From: JANMJD01 sp031371195
Lineage (GTDB): Bacteria > Actinomycetota > Acidimicrobiia > Acidimicrobiales > Ilumatobacteraceae
Length of the DNA stretch: 10,581 nt
Direction: 5' to 3'
NCBI GenBank assembly: GCA_031371195.1
Contig: JANMJD010000468.1
Location: 1-10,581 of the forward strand
Of the stretch, positions 1-6,357 are shown piece by piece. The translations under genes were made by a program, and so were the position numbers. The notes beneath the pieces were generated by a model. That model had not been told where the DNA came from. It worked only from the letters and a program-made list of their open reading frames with translations, and did no database searches. How positions within the stretch are numbered: position 1 is the stretch's first letter; each line of letters begins with the position of its first letter.

Positions 1-238
1 TTCACCTGAGCGCCATCACAGGCTCGCGTCTTGACGGTTGCCCGACTGTCATGGCGATGTCACCGCGTGAGTCGCAGAGTCGTGCGAAGGTCTGGTCGAG
101 ATCAGCGTCGCCGCTTCGTTGACATCGTGGTCGTCGGGAACGCTGAGCGTGAACACGTGCTGCTGTCATCGCGAGGCCGGTCAGGTAGTCGGCGAGGCGG
201 GGTTTACGACGGCGAGTTTCGCCCGGTTCCCACCGGGT

Positions 239-819
239 TCATTGGGTGCCGGTCGTCTCGACTCTCAGAAGGCTGCGCGCATGAGCGGCGAAGGTCGACA
301 CCCCGGCGCCTGCGAGGGCGTCGAGAATGTTTGACACCGTTCTTGGTGGATTTCGCTTCTCGCCGGCGACACGCACGATCGTGCCGAGCACTTCGTCGGG
401 TAGCTCATGGAGCAGTTCGCACAGATAGGTGTCGGGCCGCACCACGCGGATGCCGCGCGCCGCGAGCGGCTCGCTTGGGAGTCCTTGATGTTCTCCGTGA
501 TGAGCACCGTGGCCCGACCTCCGATCGCTGCGGCCATGTGGTGATGATCGTCCGGGTCGTTGCCCGGCATCTCGTCGATCAGGTGCTCATATGCCGACGA
601 CTCCACTCTGCTGTCGGCGAAGAACTCGCGGATCGCGGCCGTCGCGCTCGCTGCGGTATCCGGGCTGCTGCGGTGTTCCCCGACGATAACTCGCTCCCAC
701 TCGTCGAGGAGCGCGTCGGACCAGACGACCGTGTGAACGCTGTCCTCGCTGAGCGCGAAGACCAGGTCCATGACGGAGAACGGAAACAGGACGTTGGTGT
801 CGACGAAGACCCGGTCCAC
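239..819 (-). pseudogene. PIN-domain ribonuclease toxin (VapC-like), frameshifted
   Basis: The protein is the toxin half of a type II toxin-antitoxin pair, by family expected to be a Mg-dependent ribonuclease. From the GTG at 819 the first ~113 residues are a PIN fold: FVDTNVLFP (Asp7), LLDEWERV (acidic residues 39-42) and NDPDDHHHMAAA (Asp88-Asp91), then LITENIKD. After Lys-Asp (codon at 481-483) the frame turns into Ser/Arg/Cys-rich nonsense that stops at 265. A frame shifted by one carries a proper PIN C-terminus (RPDTYLCELLHELPDEVLG and on) to a TGA at 239. Adding one T at 480/481 restores DFPSEPLAARGIRVVRPDTY and a protein of about 193 residues. The start is 8 bases after the antitoxin stop, and a GAGG overlapping that stop can serve as ribosome binding site. 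A sequencing error in the TCCC run is as likely as true decay. Confidence 0.8.
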
Positions 820-827
820 GGGCAGCC

Positions 828-1283
828 TCAGTACGGAAGGCCGGCCGCGTCCATGATCTCGCCGATCCGTTGGCGACCGGCGCGACGGCGATCGCGGCGC
901 GTCTGGAACGCGAGCACGTCCGACAGCTTCACCCGCCGATGCCGGCTGTTGGGCAGATGGCGCGATGGGATTTCGCCACCGTCGAGCAGACGAACCACGA
1001 ACGGCCGCGACAACCCGAGTAACTCGGCGGCCTCGGCCGGTGTCAACTCGGTCTCGGAAGGAAGGACAGTGATGGCGTGGCCCTCGGCAAGTTCGCCGAT
1101 GGACGCGCGCAACACGGCCATCAGCCCGGGGCTCAGTGGAACGACCGTGCCGTCGTCGAGCAGCAACGCGACTGCGTGGTCGGCGGGCGCGGCAATTGTG
1201 TCAGCGAGAAGCGATGCAGAAGCGCGTTCGTCGGCGGACGGCTCGATACGGACAGCGTCGGATAGCAGGCTCGCTCTGGTCAT
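828..1283 (-). CDS. Excisionase/MerR-like helix-turn-helix antitoxin of the PIN toxin
   Basis: This is a 151-residue DNA-binding protein, the likely antitoxin and autorepressor of the downstream PIN toxin. Residues about 79-130 form the excisionase-type winged helix-turn-helix: ELTPAEAAELLGLSRPFVVR, then LLDGGEIPSRHLPNSRHRRV and LSDVLAFQ. The recognition helix SRPFVVRLL and the basic wing PNSRHRR are typical of this family. The N-terminal ~70 residues (containing LLDDGTVVPLSPGL) are a separate segment often seen before this domain in such antitoxins. I chose the ATG at 1283 because GAGGAG lies 7 bases upstream; the in-frame ATG at 1298 has no ribosome binding site and would add MRSGA. Genes of this type followed closely by a PIN gene are a common actinobacterial toxin-antitoxin arrangement. 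The function is inferred from family and position. Confidence 0.85.
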   Translation of the reverse strand: MTRASLLSDAVRIEPSADERASASLLADTIAAPADHAVALLLDDGTVVPLSPGLMAVLRASIGELAEGHAITVLPSETELTPAEAAELLGLSRPFVVRLLDGGEIPSRHLPNSRHRRVKLSDVLAFQTRRDRRRAGRQRIGEIMDAAGLPY

Positions 1284-1310
1284 TGCTCCACTCCTCATTT
1301 ATCTGCAACA

Positions 1311-1339
1311 ACTGTAACTCGCGACGTGCTTGTTGTCGA
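1311..1339 (-). promoter_or_regulatory. Predicted promoter of the toxin-antitoxin pair
   Basis: On the minus strand TCGACA (1334-1339, one mismatch to TTGACA) and TACAGT (1311-1316, four of six matches to TATAAT) are separated by exactly 17 bases. Transcription would start near 1304, giving a leader of about 20 bases that carries the GAGGAG ribosome binding site at 1291-1296. The position fits the antitoxin start at 1283. Confidence 0.5.
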
Positions 1340-1378
1340 GACGCTGCTGTGCTGCCTTCGGGGGAGTTCCGTCGGCAC

Positions 1379-1487
1379 TCGATAGCTAGTCAGGCTCACC
1401 TCGTGGCGAAGGACGGGGGAATCGAACCCCTCCGCGGGTGGGTGCGTCGTACCTGCTCAGGGGCTATCGACCCTGGTCAGGGTGCGT
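1379..1487. repeat. Cluster of short inverted and phased direct repeats around the tRNA remnant
   Basis: TCGATAGC (1379-1386) and its complement GCTATCGA (1463-1470) bracket the tRNA fragment. Beside it, near-palindromic CCTGCTCAGGG (1452-1462) and CCTGGTCAGGG (1472-1482) are exactly 20 bases apart. GGGTGCGT occurs at 1440-1447 and 1480-1487, exactly 40 apart. The 20-base spacing (about two helical turns) suggests protein binding sites, for example integrase arm or accessory sites, but no integrase gene is in the window. Confidence 0.45.
1404..1431 (-). tRNA. tRNA 3'-end remnant (T-arm, acceptor strand, CCA)
   Basis: On the minus strand a T-loop TTCGATT (1420-1426) is enclosed by a GGGG/CCCC stem (the fifth, outer pair is A-C). 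It is followed by a 7-base acceptor strand GTCCTTC (1408-1414), a G discriminator and an encoded CCA (1404-1406). The matching 5' acceptor strand GAAGGAC is not found in the few hundred bases upstream, and no D-arm or anticodon arm pairs properly, so this is a fragment and not a working tRNA. A TTGGAAA about 60 bases upstream resembles a Ser(GGA) anticodon loop, but its flanks do not pair. tRNA 3' ends left alone like this are typical of integrase attachment sites. Confidence 0.5.
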
Positions 1488-1619
1488 TTCCAAGTGTCCT
1501 GCAGCGACCGCTAGTGACCTGGATTGGCCTGCATTTGACGCCCTTTCGCCGCCCCCTCCGCCCTTCTGACGCCCCAGGGTCTATCGCTCGGGCTGTCCCG
1601 GTTACCCAGGGCTCGCCGA

Positions 1620-2060
1620 TGGCGCCTCGAACGGCAGGTCGGCGTTGACCGTGATGACGCGGCAGTGACCGCTGATGACCGTGACGCCGACCGGGGCCGA
1701 CGACCCCCCACAGCCTTCGAGCCCAGTACCCGAAGGTCGTCGACAGCAATTCTCCTGGGGCCCGGGGGCCGGGACGATCTGAGCCCTCGGGTTGCAGCAG
1801 GGACTGAGCCCGCCGTGGGTCGTGGCAACTCATGACGCGGCCGTCGGCGCTGCTCTCGTTGGTCAGTCGTGCGTGGTCGAGCCGTTCGAGGAGGTCGGGG
1901 GAGAGCATTGGCGATCTGGTCGGGTCGCTGGTGGACCTCGTCGAGAATGGCGTGGCTCATCGGGTCGTCGTCGCCTCTGATCTCGTAGACAACCTCGTGG
2001 TAGCGGCAAACGCCGAGTAGGTGAGGGACAGCATTCGGCTTCGCCGGCGGCGTGATCCCG
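1620..2060 (-). pseudogene. Possible decayed coding remnant, function unknown
   Basis: No intact gene is present, but minus-strand stretches with coding-like composition appear in successive frames. One frame reads LLGVCRYHEVVYEIRGDDD then MSHAILDEVHQRPDQIANAL (about 2024-1901). A one-base shift continues as SPDLLERLDHARLTNESS. Further down RIAVDDLRVLGSKAVG, and after another shift VGVTVISGHCRVITVNADLP, ends at a TAA near 1614. The piece around MSHAILDEVHQRPDQIANAL faintly recalls the lead-in of SIS sugar-isomerase domains (M-x-E-I-x-x-Q-P), but this is too weak to name. The remnant could also be chance open reading in GC-rich DNA. Positions 1299-1620 hold only the promoter, tRNA fragment and repeats described separately. 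Confidence 0.25.
1641..1688. repeat. Phased TGACC direct repeats
   Basis: TGACCGTGA occurs at 1646-1654 and 1676-1684, exactly 30 bases apart, with the related TGACCGCTGA at 1666-1675, so TGACC starts fall on a 10-base phase. The block is flanked by GGCGT (1641-1645) and ACGCC (1684-1688) as an inverted pair. The function is unknown. Confidence 0.3.
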
Positions 2061-2091
2061 GACCGAGGCTTTGACGCCGGCGGGTGGCGAA
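2040..2091 (-). terminator. Candidate hairpin terminator after the long operon
   Basis: GCCGGCG (2043-2049) can pair with CGCCGGC (2075-2081), and TTCGCC (2040-2045) with GGCGAA (2086-2091) as an alternative. The structure lies about 20-70 bases past the hydrolase stop, where the operon should end. There is no T-run, and the loop is long, so this is only a candidate. Confidence 0.25.
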
Positions 2092-2113
2092 CCTGTCGAT
2101 CATCGATCGGCTC

Positions 2114-3586
2114 TCACGGACACGTTGTAACCTGCGGTGCCATCAGGTCGGTGAGGAACCGGTTGACGAGGTCGTCGATGCATTGGTGTCCGAGCCCGTA
2201 GGAGGTGTGGCCCGGTCCATCACGGGTGAGCAGAACGCCGTGTCCGAGGGCTGCAGCGAGGTGTTGTGCGCCGATGTAAGGGGTGGCGACGTCGCCGGTC
2301 GCTCCGATCACCAGGATCGGCACTGGCGAAGTGTTGTCGGGTGATGGCGTTGGCTCACGTGGAGATGGGTATCCATAGCATCGGGGAACCACGCCGGGGA
2401 ACCACCCGCCGAATGTTGGTGCGATCTCAACGACCTGCCGGCTGATGCGTGCGTAGTCCTCGGTGGTGGGTCGGTCGGTGTGGTCGGCGCACCAGATGAG
2501 ATCAATGGCGTCGATGGTCGCGGTGGGTGTCGCGCTGTGGTTCTCGTTCCACCAGTACGACAACCGGGCGAGTGCGAGCCCATCACCGTGCGAGGCGTCG
2601 ATCAGCGAGGCGGCCAGATCTTGCCACGTGTCGGCGTTGTAGAACGCCGACACGACGGCGTTGAACGCGTAGCTCGCCGACAGCGGCGCTGCGCCGTTCT
2701 CGGTGGGCAGCGGCGACGACTCGGCTGCTGCGATCGTCTGGCGTATGGCTGTCCGTGGGTCGTCTGGGCATCTGAACGACTTCGCACCAGCGCAGAACTC
2801 GGAGAAGTCGGTGGCGAGGCGTTCGAACTCGACTGCTTGTTGGACGAGGCCTGCGGCGAGATCTGCGTCGGGGTCTTCCGGCCCGTCGAGGACCATCGCT
2901 CGCACCCGAGTTGGGAACATCGCCGCGTATGTCCAGCCGAGCCGAACGCCGTAGCTGAACCCCATGTAGGTGATGGCGTCCTCGCCGAGCGCGCTTCGCA
3001 GCCGATCGAGGTCGCGGGCAACGTTGACGGTGCCCAGGTAGGCGCCGAGATCGGTGGCGAGGCAGGCGTCCGCCTGATGTGCCGCATCGGCGAGCCAGCG
3101 GTCGAGTTCGCCCGTGTTCCGGGCTTGGATCGCTCGCGTGAATAGCGCGTCGAACTGCGTCGGGTCGACGCAGTGGACGGCATGGGAGCGGCCGGTTCCG
3201 CGTGGATCGAAGCCGACGATGTCAAAGCCGGGTGGGAACAGCCCCGTTCGATCACGCACGAAGTCGACACCTGACTCACCTGGCCCTCCAGGGTTGACGA
3301 TGAGGCTGCCGCGCCGGGGTCCTTGGGCCTCAACTCTGTAGAGGGCGACGTCGATCATGGGTCCGGTCGGAGCGTTGTAGTCGACGGGCACGGTCAGCAT
3401 TGCGCACTGTCCTGCTTCGAGGGTGGGCTCTGCGCAGTCGTGCCACAGAACCGGATCAACCGTGGTCAGTGTTGACGGCGCGACCGATGACGGCGCAGAC
3501 CGTGTCGGTGTTACCTCCGGACTGCATCCGACCCACGTGCCTGCCGCGACGGCCAGTCCGACCAGGTACAAGCGACGAGTAGTCAT
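2114..3586 (-). CDS. Exported alpha/beta hydrolase, tripeptidyl aminopeptidase (TAP) type
   Basis: This 490-residue serine hydrolase has the layout of actinobacterial TAP/proline iminopeptidase-like enzymes (family S33), which cleave short N-terminal peptides or esters outside the cell. The N-terminus has a short basic start, a hydrophobic stretch (LYLVGLAVAAGTWVG) and Cys21, then a Pro/Ser/Thr-rich linker, so it is secreted or lipid-anchored; the residue at -3 of the Cys is Trp, which is poor for a lipobox. NPGGPGESG (98-106) is the oxyanion motif, GFSYG (209-213) carries nucleophile Ser211, GATGDVATP (428-436) gives Asp432, and GPGHTSYG gives His460. The triad is complete and the C-terminal TAP-like domain is present. 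The ATG at 3586 follows the membrane gene stop by 22 bases and lacks a clear ribosome binding site. The substrate is unknown; a role tied to the P450 or ABC genes is inferred from position only. Confidence 0.9.
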   Translation of the reverse strand: MTTRRLYLVGLAVAAGTWVGCSPEVTPTRSAPSSVAPSTLTTVDPVLWHDCAEPTLEAGQCAMLTVPVDYNAPTGPMIDVALYRVEAQGPRRGSLIVNPGGPGESGVDFVRDRTGLFPPGFDIVGFDPRGTGRSHAVHCVDPTQFDALFTRAIQARNTGELDRWLADAAHQADACLATDLGAYLGTVNVARDLDRLRSALGEDAITYMGFSYGVRLGWTYAAMFPTRVRAMVLDGPEDPDADLAAGLVQQAVEFERLATDFSEFCAGAKSFRCPDDPRTAIRQTIAAAESSPLPTENGAAPLSASYAFNAVVSAFYNADTWQDLAASLIDASHGDGLALARLSYWWNENHSATPTATIDAIDLIWCADHTDRPTTEDYARISRQVVEIAPTFGGWFPGVVPRCYGYPSPREPTPSPDNTSPVPILVIGATGDVATPYIGAQHLAAALGHGVLLTRDGPGHTSYGLGHQCIDDLVNRFLTDLMAPQVTTCP

Positions 3587-3608
3587 TGGCCCACGCAGTG
3601 ATCCGGCC

Positions 3609-4235
3609 TCACGGTCGTTCGGCTCGAGCGCTGATGTGTACCGGCACGATTGCGTCGAAGCGATGTGGTGGAAGCTGCTTCGCTCGTTGGTACAGCGAGC
3701 CGATGGCGATGATCACGATGCCGCGGGCGGGGAACATCCACGGGGGCACAATGATCGACGCGACGATGGCTGCGGTGGTGACCGAGGTCTTGAGGGCATG
3801 CCATCGCGCGAGGTAGATGGCGAGCGTGATCACGATCGCAGCGCTGGCCCATTCTGCTCGTTCGGTGAGCAGGTGTGAGGCTTCGAACCCTGGTCGCGTG
3901 GGGCCGAGGGTGCTCGCTTGGTCGTTGGTCCATCGTTCGTTCCCGATCGCGCGGACGATTCGCATGTTGGCCGCGTACACGACGGCGATGACGGCCACGA
4001 TGGCAGCGTTGAGGAGCCAGAAGGCGGGGCGGCGGCGAAGGTGTGCGGCCGACGCCCAGATGGTGATGCCGAGGGCGGGCGCGATGGCGAACAGGACGGT
4101 TGCGTTGCTGTAGTGCCCGGCGGCGTGGCCGACGGGGGTCGGGTCGGGCCAAAGGAGGATCTGCGCGATGACCGATCCGGCAATGAACGCGGGGACTGGC
4201 CACCATCGTTTGAGAATCTCGACGAGTCGGGTCAT
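3609..4235 (-). CDS. Polytopic membrane protein of unknown function
   Basis: I do not recognise the family. The 208-residue protein has about five to six hydrophobic helices (roughly residues 13-29, 45-61, 71-92, 127-145, 151-168 and 169-183). A polar loop of about 35 residues (NERWTNDQASTLGPTRPGFE) lies between the third and fourth. The C-terminus is basic and soluble. There is no catalytic motif. The ATG at 4235 is chosen because GGGAG lies about 6 bases upstream and MTRLVEILKRWWPVPA is a normal membrane-protein start. It sits 56 bases after the P450 stop and 22 before the hydrolase start, all on one strand, so it is probably co-transcribed. It could be a small permease subunit or a membrane partner of the hydrolase; nothing in the sequence decides this. 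Confidence 0.75.
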   Translation of the reverse strand: MTRLVEILKRWWPVPAFIAGSVIAQILLWPDPTPVGHAAGHYSNATVLFAIAPALGITIWASAAHLRRRPAFWLLNAAIVAVIAVVYAANMRIVRAIGNERWTNDQASTLGPTRPGFEASHLLTERAEWASAAIVITLAIYLARWHALKTSVTTAAIVASIIVPPWMFPARGIVIIAIGSLYQRAKQLPPHRFDAIVPVHISARAERP

Positions 4236-4285
4236 GACGTACTCCCGGCGGTTGCTTGTTGGAGCGGATGTGATGCGAGAGGTGC

Positions 4286-4307
4286 CTCAGCTCATCCTCG
4301 AGCTGAG
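4286..4307 (-). promoter_or_regulatory. Hairpin covering the P450 stop codon
   Basis: CTCAGCTC (4286-4293) and GAGCTGAG (4300-4307) form a perfect 8-bp stem with a 6-base loop. The P450 TGA (4292-4294) lies at the stem-loop edge. No T-run follows in the direction of transcription, so it is not a classic terminator. It may be an mRNA stabiliser or partial attenuator between the tightly coupled six-gene block and the two looser downstream genes. Confidence 0.4.
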
Positions 4308-5677
4308 ATCCGGAATTTTGCTCCGCCGGTTGGCCGGTTGACGACCATCCCGATGGGGTGCGGCACGTCGGTGGCGGTGGGGGTGAGGTCGAGTCGTTGG
4401 GAGAGGCGAGCGATGATGAGGGTGAGTTCCATCTGGGCGAGGGCGAACCCGATGCACATGTGCGGTCCTCGTCCGAACGGCACCCATCCCCGATCGGTGA
4501 TGGTCTTCTGCTCGGGGGTCATGTCGGCGAAACGGTCCGGGTCGAAACGCAGCGGATCTGACCAGGAACCCGGATCGCGGCCGGCGAGGTGCGGTGACCA
4601 CACCACCAGCGTTCCCTTGCGAATCAGATGAGCACCGATCCGAAGGTCGGTGGCCGCCACCCGCGCACCGATGAGTCCGGCAGGATGAAGGCGCAACGAC
4701 TCGTGCACCACGCGCTGCGCGAATTCGAGGCCGGTGAGCGCCAAGTGATCAGGTTCGGCGGGTGCATCGATCGGTCCGAGGACGGCGTCTGCTTCGGCTC
4801 TGAGTCGTGGCCAGGTGTCGGGGGACAGCGCTGCGCACCACAGCATCCACGCAAGCGCCGATGCCGTGGTGTCGTAACCGGCGCCGATCAGGGTGCGCAC
4901 TTGATCGCGGATCTCGGCGTCCGACAGCGAGCCTTCGATCGCGATCGCTTCGAGGATGTCGAACGGGTCGCCGGAGGGTTTCGAGCGCCGCTGGGTGATC
5001 TCGGCATCGATGAGCGCGTCGATCGCTCGCCGGTCGGCGCGGACACGCGAGCGTGCGGTGAACGGGAACGGGTGGGGTAGCTGCCTGATCGCTGGTGCTT
5101 CGATGAACTGCTGCGGCCGTACATACAGCTCGCCGATCTCGTCGGCACGTTGGGCGAACCGTTCGCCGAAGAAGGCGTGCACGGTTATGCCGAGGATGAG
5201 TCGGCGGCCGACCGGGTAGAGGTCGAGCTCTGTCTGCGGGGAGGTGCCGATCGGGATGATGTGGTCGATTGCTCTATCGGTTCGTGCCACGATCATCGGG
5301 ATCCAGCTGTTGAGTCGACGGCGGGTGAACGCCGTCTGGACCGAACTTCGACGGCGACGATGATCTTCACCATCGGAGACGATCATCGAGCCGCTGCCGA
5401 CAACGAACTTGACGCCGACCATGTTGAACTTGTGGGACCATCGAAATGATTCGGCGGGCATCGAGAACATCTGGTGGAGCAGGCCGGGATCACCGATCAC
5501 GGCGATGCGCGTCGGCCCGAGCCGCAGTTCGCTGATCGGGCCATACGTCTCGTGCAGGCCATCGAGTGCCGTCGACGGGTCGCGGAACAGCTTGCGAACA
5601 CGACGGAGCGTTTCGACTCCGCTCGGCCCGGGGATCGCCTCGGTGGCGACCGGTGTGGACGTTTGCGAAGAGGTCAT
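4292..5677 (-). CDS. Cytochrome P450 monooxygenase
   Basis: This 461-residue protein is a full-length soluble bacterial P450, which would insert oxygen into an organic substrate using electrons from a ferredoxin or flavodoxin partner that is not in the window. The landmarks are in order: proline-rich entry AIPGPSG (14-20); an I-helix GAGYDTTAS (265-273) with the acid-Thr pair Asp268-Thr269; the K-helix ESLR (326-329); a PERF-like region around RFDPDRFAD (377-385); and the heme loop FGRGPHMCIG (401-410) with ligand Cys408. The lack of an N-terminal anchor fits a cytoplasmic enzyme. The layout resembles fatty acid or sterol/terpenoid hydroxylases, but the substrate cannot be read from sequence. 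Its ATG overlaps the stop of the upstream membrane gene as ATGA, and no strong ribosome binding site is seen, so translation probably depends on the transporter genes. That makes a shared substrate or response plausible. Confidence 0.96.
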   Translation of the reverse strand: MTSSQTSTPVATEAIPGPSGVETLRRVRKLFRDPSTALDGLHETYGPISELRLGPTRIAVIGDPGLLHQMFSMPAESFRWSHKFNMVGVKFVVGSGSMIVSDGEDHRRRRSSVQTAFTRRRLNSWIPMIVARTDRAIDHIIPIGTSPQTELDLYPVGRRLILGITVHAFFGERFAQRADEIGELYVRPQQFIEAPAIRQLPHPFPFTARSRVRADRRAIDALIDAEITQRRSKPSGDPFDILEAIAIEGSLSDAEIRDQVRTLIGAGYDTTASALAWMLWCAALSPDTWPRLRAEADAVLGPIDAPAEPDHLALTGLEFAQRVVHESLRLHPAGLIGARVAATDLRIGAHLIRKGTLVVWSPHLAGRDPGSWSDPLRFDPDRFADMTPEQKTITDRGWVPFGRGPHMCIGFALAQMELTLIIARLSQRLDLTPTATDVPHPIGMVVNRPTGGAKFRISARG

Positions 5678-6357
5678 GACTCAAGCATCGTCCGTCTGGA
5701 CGCGGACCGCATCCGTGAGTTGTGTCGAACCCTCTTCTGGCCTGCTGGGTCGCGGCTGGTGAGCACGAGCACAGCAGCGCAGGCGATCGCGAGCCAGATC
5801 CATCGATCGCGAAGGTCTTGGCCCGGTACCAGCGACGGGAACACTCGAACATCGCGGAACACGACCCCGGACAGGAACATCGGCCCGACGAGCACGACGA
5901 GCGCGGCGGTAGGACCCCCAGCCGCTTGCGTACGCCGCTGCACCATCGCCGACGTGGCGAGACCGATCGCGGCGAGTGCAGCGACCTCGATGATCACGTC
6001 GTACGTCGGAAATCTCTGCCTGTCGGATGTGGAGACCACCCCGGCGATCACCAACCAGGTTGCAGCCGTAATCGCGCCGACGATGGCGACGCGGTGGATT
6101 CGCCGCCGAGCGAGAGGCGTTGGTGACGCCCCAACAGTTTCGGCGGCGGGGTCGTCGAGCGCGAACCCGAGACCCGCTGTCGAGGCAACCAAGGCGAGCG
6201 CGTAGATCTCCGCAAGGTCGTGACCGGTGCTCATGCGGGCGATGATCGCGCCCACGGCGATCAGCCCGCCGAGGATAGTCGGAACCGTCTGGGTGCTGCG
6301 CACGTGGAGTGCCGAGGCCCGCGACTCGCGGATCTCGACGAGTCCAGTCGTGGTCAC
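5674..6357 (-). CDS. Six-helix membrane protein, likely ABC-2-type partner
   Basis: This 227-residue integral membrane protein has about six predicted helices (near residues 24-40, 48-67, 89-108, 119-139, 148-166 and 185-200) and a basic C-terminal tail rich in Arg. I see no enzymatic motif. The GTG at 6357 is chosen because it overlaps the permease stop as GTGA, matching the other junctions of this gene block, and gives MTTTGLVEIRESRAS. The longer open frame up to 6477 lies inside the permease gene and translates as Arg/Asp-rich noise. No ribosome binding site is seen at the GTG, so translation should be coupled. Its place directly after an ABC permease and before the P450 suggests a second transmembrane component, but this is inferred. 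Confidence 0.75.
   Translation of the reverse strand: MTTTGLVEIRESRASALHVRSTQTVPTILGGLIAVGAIIARMSTGHDLAEIYALALVASTAGLGFALDDPAAETVGASPTPLARRRIHRVAIVGAITAATWLVIAGVVSTSDRQRFPTYDVIIEVAALAAIGLATSAMVQRRTQAAGGPTAALVVLVGPMFLSGVVFRDVRVFPSLVPGQDLRDRWIWLAIACAAVLVLTSRDPAGQKRVRHNSRMRSASRRTMLES

Noticed and set aside
2..169. 55-codon minus-strand frame ending at position 2
   Set aside because: It has no ribosome binding site, no recognisable motif and an Arg-rich start. Coding-like pieces in 1-238 occur in different frames and are too short to support a gene.
31..1317. Long 428-codon open frame on the plus strand
   Set aside because: It is antisense to the toxin-antitoxin pair, is extremely Arg/Ser rich and has no recognisable domain. 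It is a product of GC-rich codon bias on the other strand.
1714..1736. CCTTCG/CGAAGG hairpin with an 11-base loop
   Set aside because: A 6-bp stem with a long loop is expected by chance in this composition, and nothing nearby gives it a role.
3521..3586. Lipoprotein signal at Cys21 of the hydrolase
   Set aside because: The sequence before the Cys is Trp-Val-Gly rather than a Leu-Ala/Ser-Gly lipobox. Export is likely, but lipid anchoring is not supported enough to list separately.
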